Of a stretch of DNA of 64,000 nt, positions 21,683-30,166 are shown in pieces. Origin of the DNA: Lachnospiraceae bacterium (GTDB lineage: Bacteria; Bacillota; Clostridia; Lachnospirales; Lachnospiraceae); NCBI GenBank assembly GCA_026169045.1, contig JAPFDH010000078.1:1-64000 (forward strand), given 5' to 3'. The notes beneath the pieces are model-generated. The model was not told where the DNA came from and did not search any database. It was given only the letters and a program-made list of their open reading frames with translations. Within the stretch, counting starts at the first letter, position 1. The number at the start of each line of letters is the position of its first letter. The translations under genes were made by a program, and so were the position numbers.

Positions 21683-22456
21683 ATGGGAAGAATAATTGCC
21701 ATTGCAAATCAAAAAGGTGGTGTGGGTAAAACAACAACAGCCATTAACTTATCCGCATGCTTGGCAGAAATGGGACAGAAGGTATTAACTGTGGATATGG
21801 ATCCTCAGGGAAATACAACAAGCGGTTTGGGTGTAGATAAAAATGAAGTGGACAATACTGTGTACCAGCTTCTGATTGGTGCATGTACATTGGAACAAAG
21901 TATTGTGAAAAATGCAATTGAAAACCTGGACCTGATACCTTCCAATGTAAATTTATCCGGAGCCGAGATTGAGTTAATTGGAATTCCTGAAAAAGAGTAC
22001 ATATTAAAAAAACAAGTGGATACAGTAAGAGATCAATACGATTACATTATTATTGATTGCCCGCCTTCTCTAAGTATGTTGACCGTAAATGCCATGACAA
22101 CAGCAGATACGGTATTGGTACCGATCCAGTGTGAATATTATGCTCTTGAAGGCTTGAGTCAATTGATGCATACTATAAATTTGGTGAAACAGAGATTAAA
22201 CCCGGATCTGGTTATGGAAGGGGTAGTATTCACTATGTATGATGCGAGAACCAATCTATCACTTCAGGTAGTGGAAAATGTAAAGGATAATTTAAAACAG
22301 AAGGTTTATAAAACTATTATCCCGAGAAATGTGCGTTTGGCGGAAGCACCGAGCCATGGACTTCCTATTAATTTATATGATACCAGATCCGCAGGAGCAG
22401 AGGCATATCGACTGCTGGCAGAGGAAGTGATTCATAGAGGAGAGGAGGATGAATAA
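21683..22456 (+). CDS. parA: Chromosome partitioning ATPase ParA/Soj
   Basis: ParA is a deviant Walker ATPase that binds DNA nonspecifically and moves ParB-parS complexes. The 257-residue protein begins MGRIIAIANQKGGVGKTTTAINL, the deviant Walker A, followed by DMDPQGNTTSGLG and DYIIIDCPPSLSMLT. I start at the ATG at 21683; the longer reading upstream has no good site. The stop overlaps the parB start by one base (TAATG), so the pair is coupled. Three parS sites flank it. Confidence 0.96.
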   Translation: MGRIIAIANQKGGVGKTTTAINLSACLAEMGQKVLTVDMDPQGNTTSGLGVDKNEVDNTVYQLLIGACTLEQSIVKNAIENLDLIPSNVNLSGAEIELIGIPEKEYILKKQVDTVRDQYDYIIIDCPPSLSMLTVNAMTTADTVLVPIQCEYYALEGLSQLMHTINLVKQRLNPDLVMEGVVFTMYDARTNLSLQVVENVKDNLKQKVYKTIIPRNVRLAEAPSHGLPINLYDTRSAGAEAYRLLAEEVIHRGEEDE

Positions 22457-23382
22457 TGGCTAAAATAGGAGGCCTTGGAAAAGGACTGGATTCTTTGATT
22501 GGCGGAGATTTTCAAAAAGAATCGGATGTAATATCTGGAAGAAAAAAAACGGTACAGAAAAAAGATGCGAAAGAATCGAAAATAGAAATCATGATGAAAA
22601 TTCATCAGATAGAACCCAATAGAGAACAGCCAAGAAAACAGTTTGAAGAAGATTCATTGGCAGAGTTGGCAGAATCCATAAAATTATATGGAGTTATTCA
22701 GCCGTTGATTGTCAGAAAAAAAGATGATTATTATGAAATTGTCGCCGGAGAAAGACGCTGGAGAGCGGCAAAAATGGCTGGATTAAAAGAAGTTCCTGTA
22801 ATTATTAAAGAATATTCAGAACGGGAAATTGCCGAAATATCTCTGGTGGAAAATTTACAGAGAGAGGATTTAAATCCCATTGAAGAAGCCATGGCATACC
22901 AGAGATTACTGAAGGAGTTTCATTTAAAACAGGAAGAAGTGGCAGAAAGAGTATCCAAGAGCAGAAGTGTCATTACAAATTCTCTGCGTTTACTGCGTTT
23001 GGATCGCAAATTGCAGACTATGTTGGTAGAAGGTTTGATTACGACAGGGCATGCAAAAGTGTTGTTGGGATTGGATAATAGAGAACAGCAGATTCTGGCA
23101 GCTGAAAAAATTGTAGATGAGCGTTTAAGCGTAAGAGAAACAGAAAATTTTGTTAAACAATTATTATCTCCAAAAATTCCGAAAGAAAAGAAAGTTTTGG
23201 GAAATGAGACACTATATCATACGATAGAGGATCGTATGAAGGAAATGATTGGTACAAAAGTACATATTCAGAGAAAGGATGAAGAAAAAGGAAAAATAGA
23301 AATCGAATACTATTCTTCTGATGATCTGGAACGAATTATGGAAATCATGGGGATTTATAAAGATAATATTACCAATGCCTGA
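22456..23382 (+). CDS. parB: Chromosome partitioning protein ParB/Spo0J
   Basis: ParB binds parS and spreads on DNA as a CTP-dependent clamp. The 308-residue protein has the N-terminal CTPase motif (GERRWRAAKMAG), a central helix-turn-helix (VAERVSKSRSVITNSLRLL) and a C-terminal dimer domain with a Lys/Glu-rich tail. The nearby perfect parS palindromes fit its expected ligand. Noc-type function cannot be excluded but the site sequence and linkage to ParA favour ParB. Confidence 0.96.
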   Translation: MAKIGGLGKGLDSLIGGDFQKESDVISGRKKTVQKKDAKESKIEIMMKIHQIEPNREQPRKQFEEDSLAELAESIKLYGVIQPLIVRKKDDYYEIVAGERRWRAAKMAGLKEVPVIIKEYSEREIAEISLVENLQREDLNPIEEAMAYQRLLKEFHLKQEEVAERVSKSRSVITNSLRLLRLDRKLQTMLVEGLITTGHAKVLLGLDNREQQILAAEKIVDERLSVRETENFVKQLLSPKIPKEKKVLGNETLYHTIEDRMKEMIGTKVHIQRKDEEKGKIEIEYYSSDDLERIMEIMGIYKDNITNA

Positions 23383-23486
23383 CTTACATGATTCGCCAAT
23401 TTTACCGATAGTTCCATTCAATAAAAAAATGGATTTGAGGGATTCTAATAATGTGAGTTTTTGAAATATTGATAGAATGTAATGGA

Positions 23487-23627
23487 TCAGAACCATACAG
23501 ATTTATAAAGAACAGGTGATTTTAATGCGCCGGATAAAAATGGTTTTATAAAGTATATGGTAAGAAACCATACATGAGTAAAAGAAAAGTTTTGTAGAAA
23601 TGTTCTTTTAGTAGGTTCTGAATAGTC
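23487..23627. repeat. Dispersed repeat family B, diverged copy
   Basis: The left part (CAGAACCATACAGATTTATAAAGAACAG) and right part (AGAAACCATACAT... TTCTGAATAGTCAT) match the ends of the copies at 20622 and 56792, with many changes. The inner hairpin is decayed. It sits in the 417-bp gap after parB. Confidence 0.5.
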
Positions 23628-23688
23628 ATGATAAAATATTTTATGTCAGGATAAAAAGAGGGAAAGGAAATAAGAAAAAGTGATACTG

Positions 23689-23742
23689 CTGCGAAAACAG
23701 CATATTCAAATATATGGAATAATTGAATGGTAGTTTTCGCAG
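23689..23742 (+). other. Leader inverted repeat before the DUF4446 gene
   Basis: CTGCGAAAAC (23689-23698) and GTTTTCGCAG (23733-23742) are a perfect 10-bp inverted repeat. The loop carries a second pair, ATTCAA/TTGAAT. No T-run follows. It lies 58 bases before the start codon and may shape the leader or bind a regulator. Confidence 0.5.
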
Positions 23743-23799
23743 GAAACCGATGGGAACTGAAATACAGATAAAAGAGGGAAATGGCAGGAGGATTAAAAT

Positions 23800-24312
23800 A
23801 TGAACTCTTTTTTGAATGATATTGGTATCGATCCGGGATTTATTATTATTGCCTTGGGAATTATAGTGGTTGCACTTTTAATCATGGTGATTATGCTGAT
23901 GTTTAAATATGCAAAAATTCAACGTTCTTATGAGGCTTTTATGGAAGGCAGAGATAGTAAATCTCTGGAAGAAATACTAATTAAGGTAGTAGAAGATAAT
24001 AAGAAGGTAAAACAGCAGTGTAAGAATAACATTGATGCAATTATTGATATGAAAAGGAAAATTAAAGCTTCCTATCAAAAAATTGGTCTGTTAAAATATG
24101 ATTCTTTCCGTGGTATGGCAGGAAAATTAAGTTTTTCTGTTGCGTTGTTGGATGGAGAGAATAGTGGCTTTATACTAAATTGTATGCACACACAAGATGG
24201 CTGTTATAATTACATGAAGGAAATTATACATGGAGAAGCATTGAGCGTATTGAGTGAAGAGGAAAAAGAAGTTTTAGAAATCGCAATTCAATGTGAAAAG
24301 ATGTCGGATTAA
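23800..24312 (+). CDS. DUF4446 family membrane-anchored protein
   Basis: This 170-residue protein has an N-terminal membrane helix (about residues 10-35, FIIIALGIIVVALLIMVIMLM), then a charged coiled-coil region, then a globular part with YDSFRGMAGKLSFSVALLDGENSGFILNCMH, which is the DUF4446 signature. Genes of this family commonly lie beside parB in Firmicutes, as here, but their function is not established. GGAGG lies at good spacing before the ATG. It ends at a strong terminator. Confidence 0.8.
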   Translation: MNSFLNDIGIDPGFIIIALGIIVVALLIMVIMLMFKYAKIQRSYEAFMEGRDSKSLEEILIKVVEDNKKVKQQCKNNIDAIIDMKRKIKASYQKIGLLKYDSFRGMAGKLSFSVALLDGENSGFILNCMHTQDGCYNYMKEIIHGEALSVLSEEEKEVLEIAIQCEKMSD

Positions 24313-24344
24313 AGTACAATATAGAAATTAAATAAAAATAATAC

Positions 24345-24440
24345 AAAAGCTATGAAAATCTGAAGGAAAAGGATGAAACAGTTGTTAGGCTGTTTCTGGC
24401 AGTTGGTTCGCCTTATATATCAGATTTTTATAGCTTTTTT
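24345..24440 (+). terminator. Intrinsic terminator after the DUF4446 gene
   Basis: Long arms AAAGCTATGAAAATCTGA (24345-24362) and TCAGATTTTTATAGCTTT (24419-24437) end in a T6 run. An inner hairpin (GAAACAG/CTGTTTC) sits in the loop. The rest of the 685-bp gap to adhE (24441-24800) is very AT-rich and has no visible gene. Confidence 0.8.
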
Positions 24441-24810
24441 CTTTCGTGAAAATGTTACCTTATGCAGATGTTAAACAAACATTGAAACATAAGAACTGAG
24501 ATATAAACACAATAACTGAAATGCAATTATAATAACTAAAATAAACAATACATTGATAAAAATCAAAATATATAAAAGTAACACAAAATAAATTGTCAGA
24601 TAAAATACAAAATAATTACACAATATACAAGGACGTTTCGAAAGAAAACAGTATGTACAAAATGCACAAAAAATTCTCGATTCATATCATTCTAAAAACG
24701 ATAATAATGACAAAAAGTTAACAAAGTATAATTGTATTCCAATAAACCGTAAACCCAAAAGGTAATAAGTACCAGTTATAATATTTTACAAATAAAAAAT
24801 AAAAAAAATA

Positions 24811-24866
24811 TTGACATTATTTTAACAATATCATATAATGAGATTGTTGTTAAATTAACCACAATC
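24811..24866 (+). promoter_or_regulatory. adhE promoter with Rex-like operators
   Basis: TTGACA (24811-24816) and TATAAT (24834-24839) with a 17-base spacer form a consensus promoter. TTGACATTATTTTAACAA (24811-24828) resembles the clostridial Rex consensus TTGTTAANNNNTTAACAA and overlaps the -35. Downstream, 24842-24866 is a 25-bp near-perfect palindrome with core GTTAAATTAAC. Rex is known to repress adhE in Clostridia at low NADH/NAD; here this is inferred. Confidence 0.65.
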
Positions 24867-24997
24867 TTTTTCAGAAAGAAGAGATAATAATAATGAAAGT
24901 TTCATTGTTAATCTTTAAAAGGTTGTTATAAGGTCAGGACTTTTTAAAACTGCTAGAAAGCAGATAAAAAGGGAGAAAAAGTAAAGGAGAAAATAGA

Positions 24998-27610
24998 ATG
25001 GCAAAGGCTAAGGAAGTAGTATCCCCACAAATTGTTGACAGTGTAGAAGCATTACAGATTAGAATGAATGAAATTAGAAATGCTCAGAAAGAATTCGCAA
25101 CATTTACACAGGAACAGGTCGATAAAATTTTCCTTGCAGCAGCAACAGCAGCAAACCAGAAGAGAATTCCTCTGGCCAAGATGGCAGTAAAAGAGACTGG
25201 TATGGGTGTTGTAGAAGATAAAGTAATTAAAAACCATTATGCCGCAGAATATATTTATAATGCTTATAGAGATACAAAGACATGTGGTGTCATTGAAGAA
25301 GATACCGAGTTTGGAATTAAGAAGATTGCAGAACCTATTGGTTTGATTGCAGCTGTAATACCTACAACCAATCCCACATCTACTGCAATTTTTAAATGCC
25401 TTCTGGCATTGAAGACACGTAATGCGATTATCATTAGCCCTCATCCACGTGCAAAAGCATGTACCATTGAAGCTGCTAAAGTTGTGAAAGAGGCAGCAGA
25501 GGCAGCCGGAGCACCGAAGGGATTGATTGGATGGATTGATGTTCCTTCTTTGGAATTAACAAATGAAGTAATGAAAGAAGCAGATATTATCCTGGCTACA
25601 GGTGGTCCTGGCATGGTGAAGGCTGCGTATTCTTCCGGAAAGCCGGCATTGGGAGTTGGTCCGGGAAATACTCCGGTTATTATTGATGATACGGCAGATA
25701 TCAAGATGGCAGTATCCTCTATTATTCATTCAAAGACATTTGATAATGGTATGATTTGTGCTTCTGAACAGTCTGTTACTGTTTTGGAATCCGTTTACGA
25801 AGCTGTAAAGAAAGAATTTGCAGTACGTGGCTGCTATTTCTTGAAAGGCGATGAATTAGATAAGGTTAGAAAGACCATTATTATCAATGGAGCTTTAAAT
25901 GCAAAGATTGTAGGACAGAGTGCGCACACGATTGCTGCCTTGGCAGGTGTATCTGTGCCAGAAGATACGAAAGTATTGATTGGTGAAGTGGAATCCGTAG
26001 ATATTTCGGAAGAATTTGCCCATGAAAAGTTGTCTCCTGTTTTGGCTATGTATAAGGCAAGCACATTTGATGAGGCTCTGGAAAAGGCAGAACGTTTGGT
26101 AGCAGATGGAGGGTATGGTCATACATCTTCTTTATATATTAATGTCAATGAAAAGGAAAAGATGGAAAAGCATGCTGCTGCTATGAAAACTTGCCGTGTA
26201 TTGGTTAATACACCATCTGCACAGGGTGGAATTGGTGATTTATATAACTTTAAATTAGCTCCGTCACTGACACTGGGATGTGGTTCCTGGGGTGGAAACT
26301 CTGTTTCTGAAAACGTAGGAGTAAAACATCTGTTAAATATTAAGACAGTAGCAGAGAGGAGAGAAAATATGCTGTGGTTCCGTGCGCCCGAAAAGGTATA
26401 CTTTAAGAAAGGCTGTCTGCCAGTTGCTCTTAGAGAATTGAAAGATGTAATGAATAAGAAAAGGGCGTTTATTGTAACAGACTCTTTCCTGTATATGAAT
26501 GGGTATACAAAAGTGATTACCGACCGCTTAGACGAAATGGGAATTACTCATACGGTATTTTCTAATGTACAGCCTGATCCGACTCTGGCAAATGCACAGG
26601 AAGGTGCAAAAGCGATGACTGCATTTAAACCAGATGTCATCATTGCCATGGGTGGTGGTTCTGCTATGGATGCCGGAAAGATTATGTGGGTAATGTATGA
26701 GCATCCGGAAGTTGACTTCCAGGATTTGGCTATGCGTTTTATGGATATCAGAAAGAGAGTATACACATTCCCGAAAATGGGAGAAAAGGCTTATTTTGTA
26801 GCAGTTCCTACATCTTCCGGTACCGGTTCTGAAGTGACACCATTTGCAGTTATCACAGATCAGGAAACAGGTACGAAGTATCCGTTGGCTGATTATCAGT
26901 TAATGCCAAATATGGCAATTGTGGATACAAACAATATGATGAGCCAGCCAAAAGGGCTGACATCTGCATCTGGTGTGGATGTTTTAACCCATGCATTGGA
27001 AGCTTATGCTTCTCTGATGGCTACAGATTATACAGATGGTCTTGCTTTAAAGGCAATGAAAAATGTATTTGAATATCTTCCAATTGCTTACAATGATGGA
27101 AATAACGTTGAAGCCAGAAATAAAATGGCAGACGCATCTTGTATGGCAGGTATGGCATTTGCCAATGCATTTTTAGGTGTGTGTCATTCTATGGCACATA
27201 AGCTGGGAGCATATCATCATCTGCCTCATGGTGTAGCCAATGCGCTTCTGATTAGTCTGGTTGTGGCATATAATGCAGAAGAGTGTCCGAGAAAGATGGG
27301 AACATTCCCGCAGTATGAGTATCCACATACCCGTGCACGTTATGCAGAATGTGCTCGTTTCTGTGGAATTACAGGAAAAGATGATGCAGAATGCGTACAG
27401 AAACTGATTGAAAAGATTGAAGAATTAAAGGCTGCTGTTGGTATAAAGAAGAGCATCCAGGAATATGGTATTGATGAGAAATATTTCTTGGAAACACTGG
27501 ATCAGATGGTGGAAGATGCTTTTGATGATCAGTGTACAGGAGCAAATCCGAGATATCCGTTGATGAGTGAAATTAAGGAAATGTATCTGAAAGCTTATTA
27601 CGGAAAATAA
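24998..27610 (+). CDS. adhE: Bifunctional aldehyde-alcohol dehydrogenase AdhE
   Basis: AdhE reduces acetyl-CoA to acetaldehyde and then ethanol, recycling NADH. The 870-residue protein has an N-terminal acyl-CoA-forming aldehyde dehydrogenase (catalytic Cys254 in NGMICASEQS) and a C-terminal iron alcohol dehydrogenase (about 450-870) with metal-site histidines in GVDVLTHALEAY, VCHSMAHKLGAYHHLPHG and nucleotide motif GGGSAMDAGK. It forms filaments (spirosomes) in other bacteria. The 387-base leader after the promoter and the Rex-like sites suggest redox control. A terminator follows, so it is monocistronic. Confidence 0.97.
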   Translation: MAKAKEVVSPQIVDSVEALQIRMNEIRNAQKEFATFTQEQVDKIFLAAATAANQKRIPLAKMAVKETGMGVVEDKVIKNHYAAEYIYNAYRDTKTCGVIEEDTEFGIKKIAEPIGLIAAVIPTTNPTSTAIFKCLLALKTRNAIIISPHPRAKACTIEAAKVVKEAAEAAGAPKGLIGWIDVPSLELTNEVMKEADIILATGGPGMVKAAYSSGKPALGVGPGNTPVIIDDTADIKMAVSSIIHSKTFDNGMICASEQSVTVLESVYEAVKKEFAVRGCYFLKGDELDKVRKTIIINGALNAKIVGQSAHTIAALAGVSVPEDTKVLIGEVESVDISEEFAHEKLSPVLAMYKASTFDEALEKAERLVADGGYGHTSSLYINVNEKEKMEKHAAAMKTCRVLVNTPSAQGGIGDLYNFKLAPSLTLGCGSWGGNSVSENVGVKHLLNIKTVAERRENMLWFRAPEKVYFKKGCLPVALRELKDVMNKKRAFIVTDSFLYMNGYTKVITDRLDEMGITHTVFSNVQPDPTLANAQEGAKAMTAFKPDVIIAMGGGSAMDAGKIMWVMYEHPEVDFQDLAMRFMDIRKRVYTFPKMGEKAYFVAVPTSSGTGSEVTPFAVITDQETGTKYPLADYQLMPNMAIVDTNNMMSQPKGLTSASGVDVLTHALEAYASLMATDYTDGLALKAMKNVFEYLPIAYNDGNNVEARNKMADASCMAGMAFANAFLGVCHSMAHKLGAYHHLPHGVANALLISLVVAYNAEECPRKMGTFPQYEYPHTRARYAECARFCGITGKDDAECVQKLIEKIEELKAAVGIKKSIQEYGIDEKYFLETLDQMVEDAFDDQCTGANPRYPLMSEIKEMYLKAYYGK

Positions 27611-27656
27611 AAACGTGTATTGACAATATTTGTTTATCTATATTACTTCTCCCTGA

Positions 27657-27700
27657 AAAGCCGGGCTGCAAAAGGAAACTTTTGCAGTTCGGCTTTCTTT
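27657..27700 (+). terminator. Intrinsic terminator of adhE
   Basis: Arms AAAGCCGGGCTGCAAAAG (27657-27674) and CTTTTGCAGTTCGGCTTT (27679-27696) enclose a tiny loop and are followed by CTTT. It is a strong hairpin 47 bases after the stop. Confidence 0.8.
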
Positions 27701-27850
27701 ATGATATAGTAAAAACAGGCTTTAACGTAAAAAAATGAAGTGTAGCATGATGATATTTTTATAATAGTTTTGTAATGAATCCATAAAAGTAATATAAGTG
27801 ATAGACGTATCTATAATAACAAATGTTATATAGTAAAAAGGAGGAACACT

Positions 27851-29947
27851 ATGATATTTCAACCGAAGACATTGGATTTTGATTTAAGCCCATATACGGG
27901 ACTGACGAGAGAAAGCTGGATTGAGGCAGGTGAGTATCTGCTTAATGGTGTATTTGGAAATATAGAAAAATTTGAAGATCCGGTAGTAATGCCTAGAAAA
28001 GAAACAGAGGTTACATATCCCCATTTGAAAGCTCCACAAGGGGTGCAGGAATCCCAAAGAAAAGCAGAAGTTTTTGAGGGGCTGACCCGGTCATTTTTCA
28101 TTGGGGCACCTTTGATTCATATCAAACCGGATCTGGTATTACATGGGTATTCCATAAGGGAATATTATAAGAGCCAGATATTACGTATATGCACCAGGGA
28201 AGATGAACTTTACGTGGGAAATTACGAGGATCAGGTACGTATATCCGGTACAGATGACCCGTTTCGCACGTTTCAACAGACCGTAGAAACATGTGCTTTG
28301 GTCATTGGTCTTTGGGTTTGCAAAGAGGAGATCTGGGATACCTATACAAAAGAAGAAAAAGATGTTATAGCAGCTCTTTTGGACAGCTATGCCAAAGCCA
28401 ATACGGTTCCACAGAACTGGCGTCTGTTCAATATGCTGGATATGGCATTTTTGTATATGGAGGGATACCCCATTGATCATGATATTATGATGGATCATGC
28501 CCAGGCAATATTAAATTATTATGCAGGAGATGGATGGTATAGGGATGGACATGCCTTTGATTATTATTCCTGTTGGGCATTTAATGTGTATTCTCCCATA
28601 TGGAATCTTTGGTACGGATATGATCATGCGCCGTATGTGGCAAAAAAATTTGAAGAACATTCCAATAAGTTGATGGAGACTTACGGTGATTTCTTTGACC
28701 GGGATGGATTTACCAATATGTGGGGACGCAGTAATATTTACCGGAATGCTGCCACCAGTGCCTTTGATGGAAATATGATGCTTCGTCATTCAGTAGCAGA
28801 TCCGGGATTGGCCAGAAGAATCTCTTCCGGATCTTTGATGCAGTTTTTATCCAGGGAGGATTTTTTGTACAAAGGGGTTCCTACTCTGGGATTTTATGGC
28901 CAGTTTACTCCATTGGTACAGGGGTATTCCTGTGCGGAATCGCCATTTTGGTTGGGAAAGGCTTTTTTATGCCTGCATCTTCCGGCTGATCATCCGTTCT
29001 GGACAGCAAAAGAAAACAATGGTTCGTGGGAACGATTGAAAAATAAGGAAATAAAAGAAACCGTTCTGAACGGACCAGCTCTTTGTTTTACCAATCATGA
29101 AGCCAATGGAGAAACCATTTTGCGTACAGGAAAAATTTTACGTGCTGCAGATGACATTCATGGTATGTGGAATTATTCCAAGTTATGTTTTAATACAAAA
29201 TATCCATGGGAAGCAACGCCCACAGGAGAGCAAAAGGAAAAGACAGATGGATTATATGTAGGAAACGGAGAAGTGGAATCACAGCAGTATGTTTTAAAAG
29301 ATACAACTACGGGTGAAGTATCCAGAGCGAATGTGACATTCTGGCATGGAGAAAAAAATGGAGTATTGTATCGCAGACAATTTTTCGATTATCAGGAAAA
29401 GAGACAATGTCATTGGACACAGGCGATTAATCTGGCTGATTTTCCTGTGGCATTGGGTGTTATCCGGGTTGATAAATTACGCCTTCACCGTCGTCCGATT
29501 ACAATGACACTGGGTTCCTATGGATTTGCAGATAATGGGACACAGATAATTGAAAAAACCAACGGAAGTGCAAAAGCAATTATATTAAAAGGTCACGATG
29601 CAACAGGAAAAGAAAAACAGTTGGCAATGACAATTTATGATGGATGGGATGGACTTGATGTGATACATAGCAGAGGAACCAATCCGGATTCGGAACGATC
29701 AATGGTGGTATATGCGTTCTTAAGCAGAAAAAAACAATATGGATATGAACCATATGTGTTAATTTCACAGGTGATTACGAAAGAAAGTCTGGAAGATTTT
29801 TCAGAAGAAGAACTGTTTCCGATTTCTTCCGTTACATATACGGATGGAAAACAGTGTGGTGGTTATGGACCGGTTACGATTGCATTGAAGAATGGTGAGA
29901 CACGAGTGATAGAGTTTGAAGGGATAGAGGGAAATCTGCAGTTATAA
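27851..29947 (+). CDS. DUF2264 family protein, probable glycan-active enzyme
   Basis: This 698-residue protein matches the DUF2264 pattern: YGD/WYRDGHAFDYYSCWAFN, NTVPQNWRLFNMLDMAFLY and RYSP-like aromatic-rich segments typical of an (alpha/alpha)n barrel in the first 400 residues, then a beta-rich C-terminal half. It has no signal peptide, so it acts inside the cell. Its reaction is not firmly known to me; the fold and its place at the head of a glycan cluster suggest a glycosidase or lyase on uronate-containing sugars. AAAGGAGG precedes the ATG. It stands apart from the next gene by 219 bases, so it may be transcribed alone. Confidence 0.7.
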   Translation: MIFQPKTLDFDLSPYTGLTRESWIEAGEYLLNGVFGNIEKFEDPVVMPRKETEVTYPHLKAPQGVQESQRKAEVFEGLTRSFFIGAPLIHIKPDLVLHGYSIREYYKSQILRICTREDELYVGNYEDQVRISGTDDPFRTFQQTVETCALVIGLWVCKEEIWDTYTKEEKDVIAALLDSYAKANTVPQNWRLFNMLDMAFLYMEGYPIDHDIMMDHAQAILNYYAGDGWYRDGHAFDYYSCWAFNVYSPIWNLWYGYDHAPYVAKKFEEHSNKLMETYGDFFDRDGFTNMWGRSNIYRNAATSAFDGNMMLRHSVADPGLARRISSGSLMQFLSREDFLYKGVPTLGFYGQFTPLVQGYSCAESPFWLGKAFLCLHLPADHPFWTAKENNGSWERLKNKEIKETVLNGPALCFTNHEANGETILRTGKILRAADDIHGMWNYSKLCFNTKYPWEATPTGEQKEKTDGLYVGNGEVESQQYVLKDTTTGEVSRANVTFWHGEKNGVLYRRQFFDYQEKRQCHWTQAINLADFPVALGVIRVDKLRLHRRPITMTLGSYGFADNGTQIIEKTNGSAKAIILKGHDATGKEKQLAMTIYDGWDGLDVIHSRGTNPDSERSMVVYAFLSRKKQYGYEPYVLISQVITKESLEDFSEEELFPISSVTYTDGKQCGGYGPVTIALKNGETRVIEFEGIEGNLQL

Positions 29948-30166
29948 AAAAGTATTCTTGAGAAAACCATTGATATAAAAAAATATAGTTTTATATAAAA
30001 TCTTATAAATCAAGAGGAAAAAAAGAGAGAAATCAAAGGTTTTTGAATAAAAAGTGAATGGAAAATACTTTTTTTCCATGCTATGCTCCTTTTATACAAA
30101 TGGAGAAGGGGATTTTGCTATTAAAAAACAAAATTCTGATACTGTTTTTGAAAGGAGCGTAGCTGT

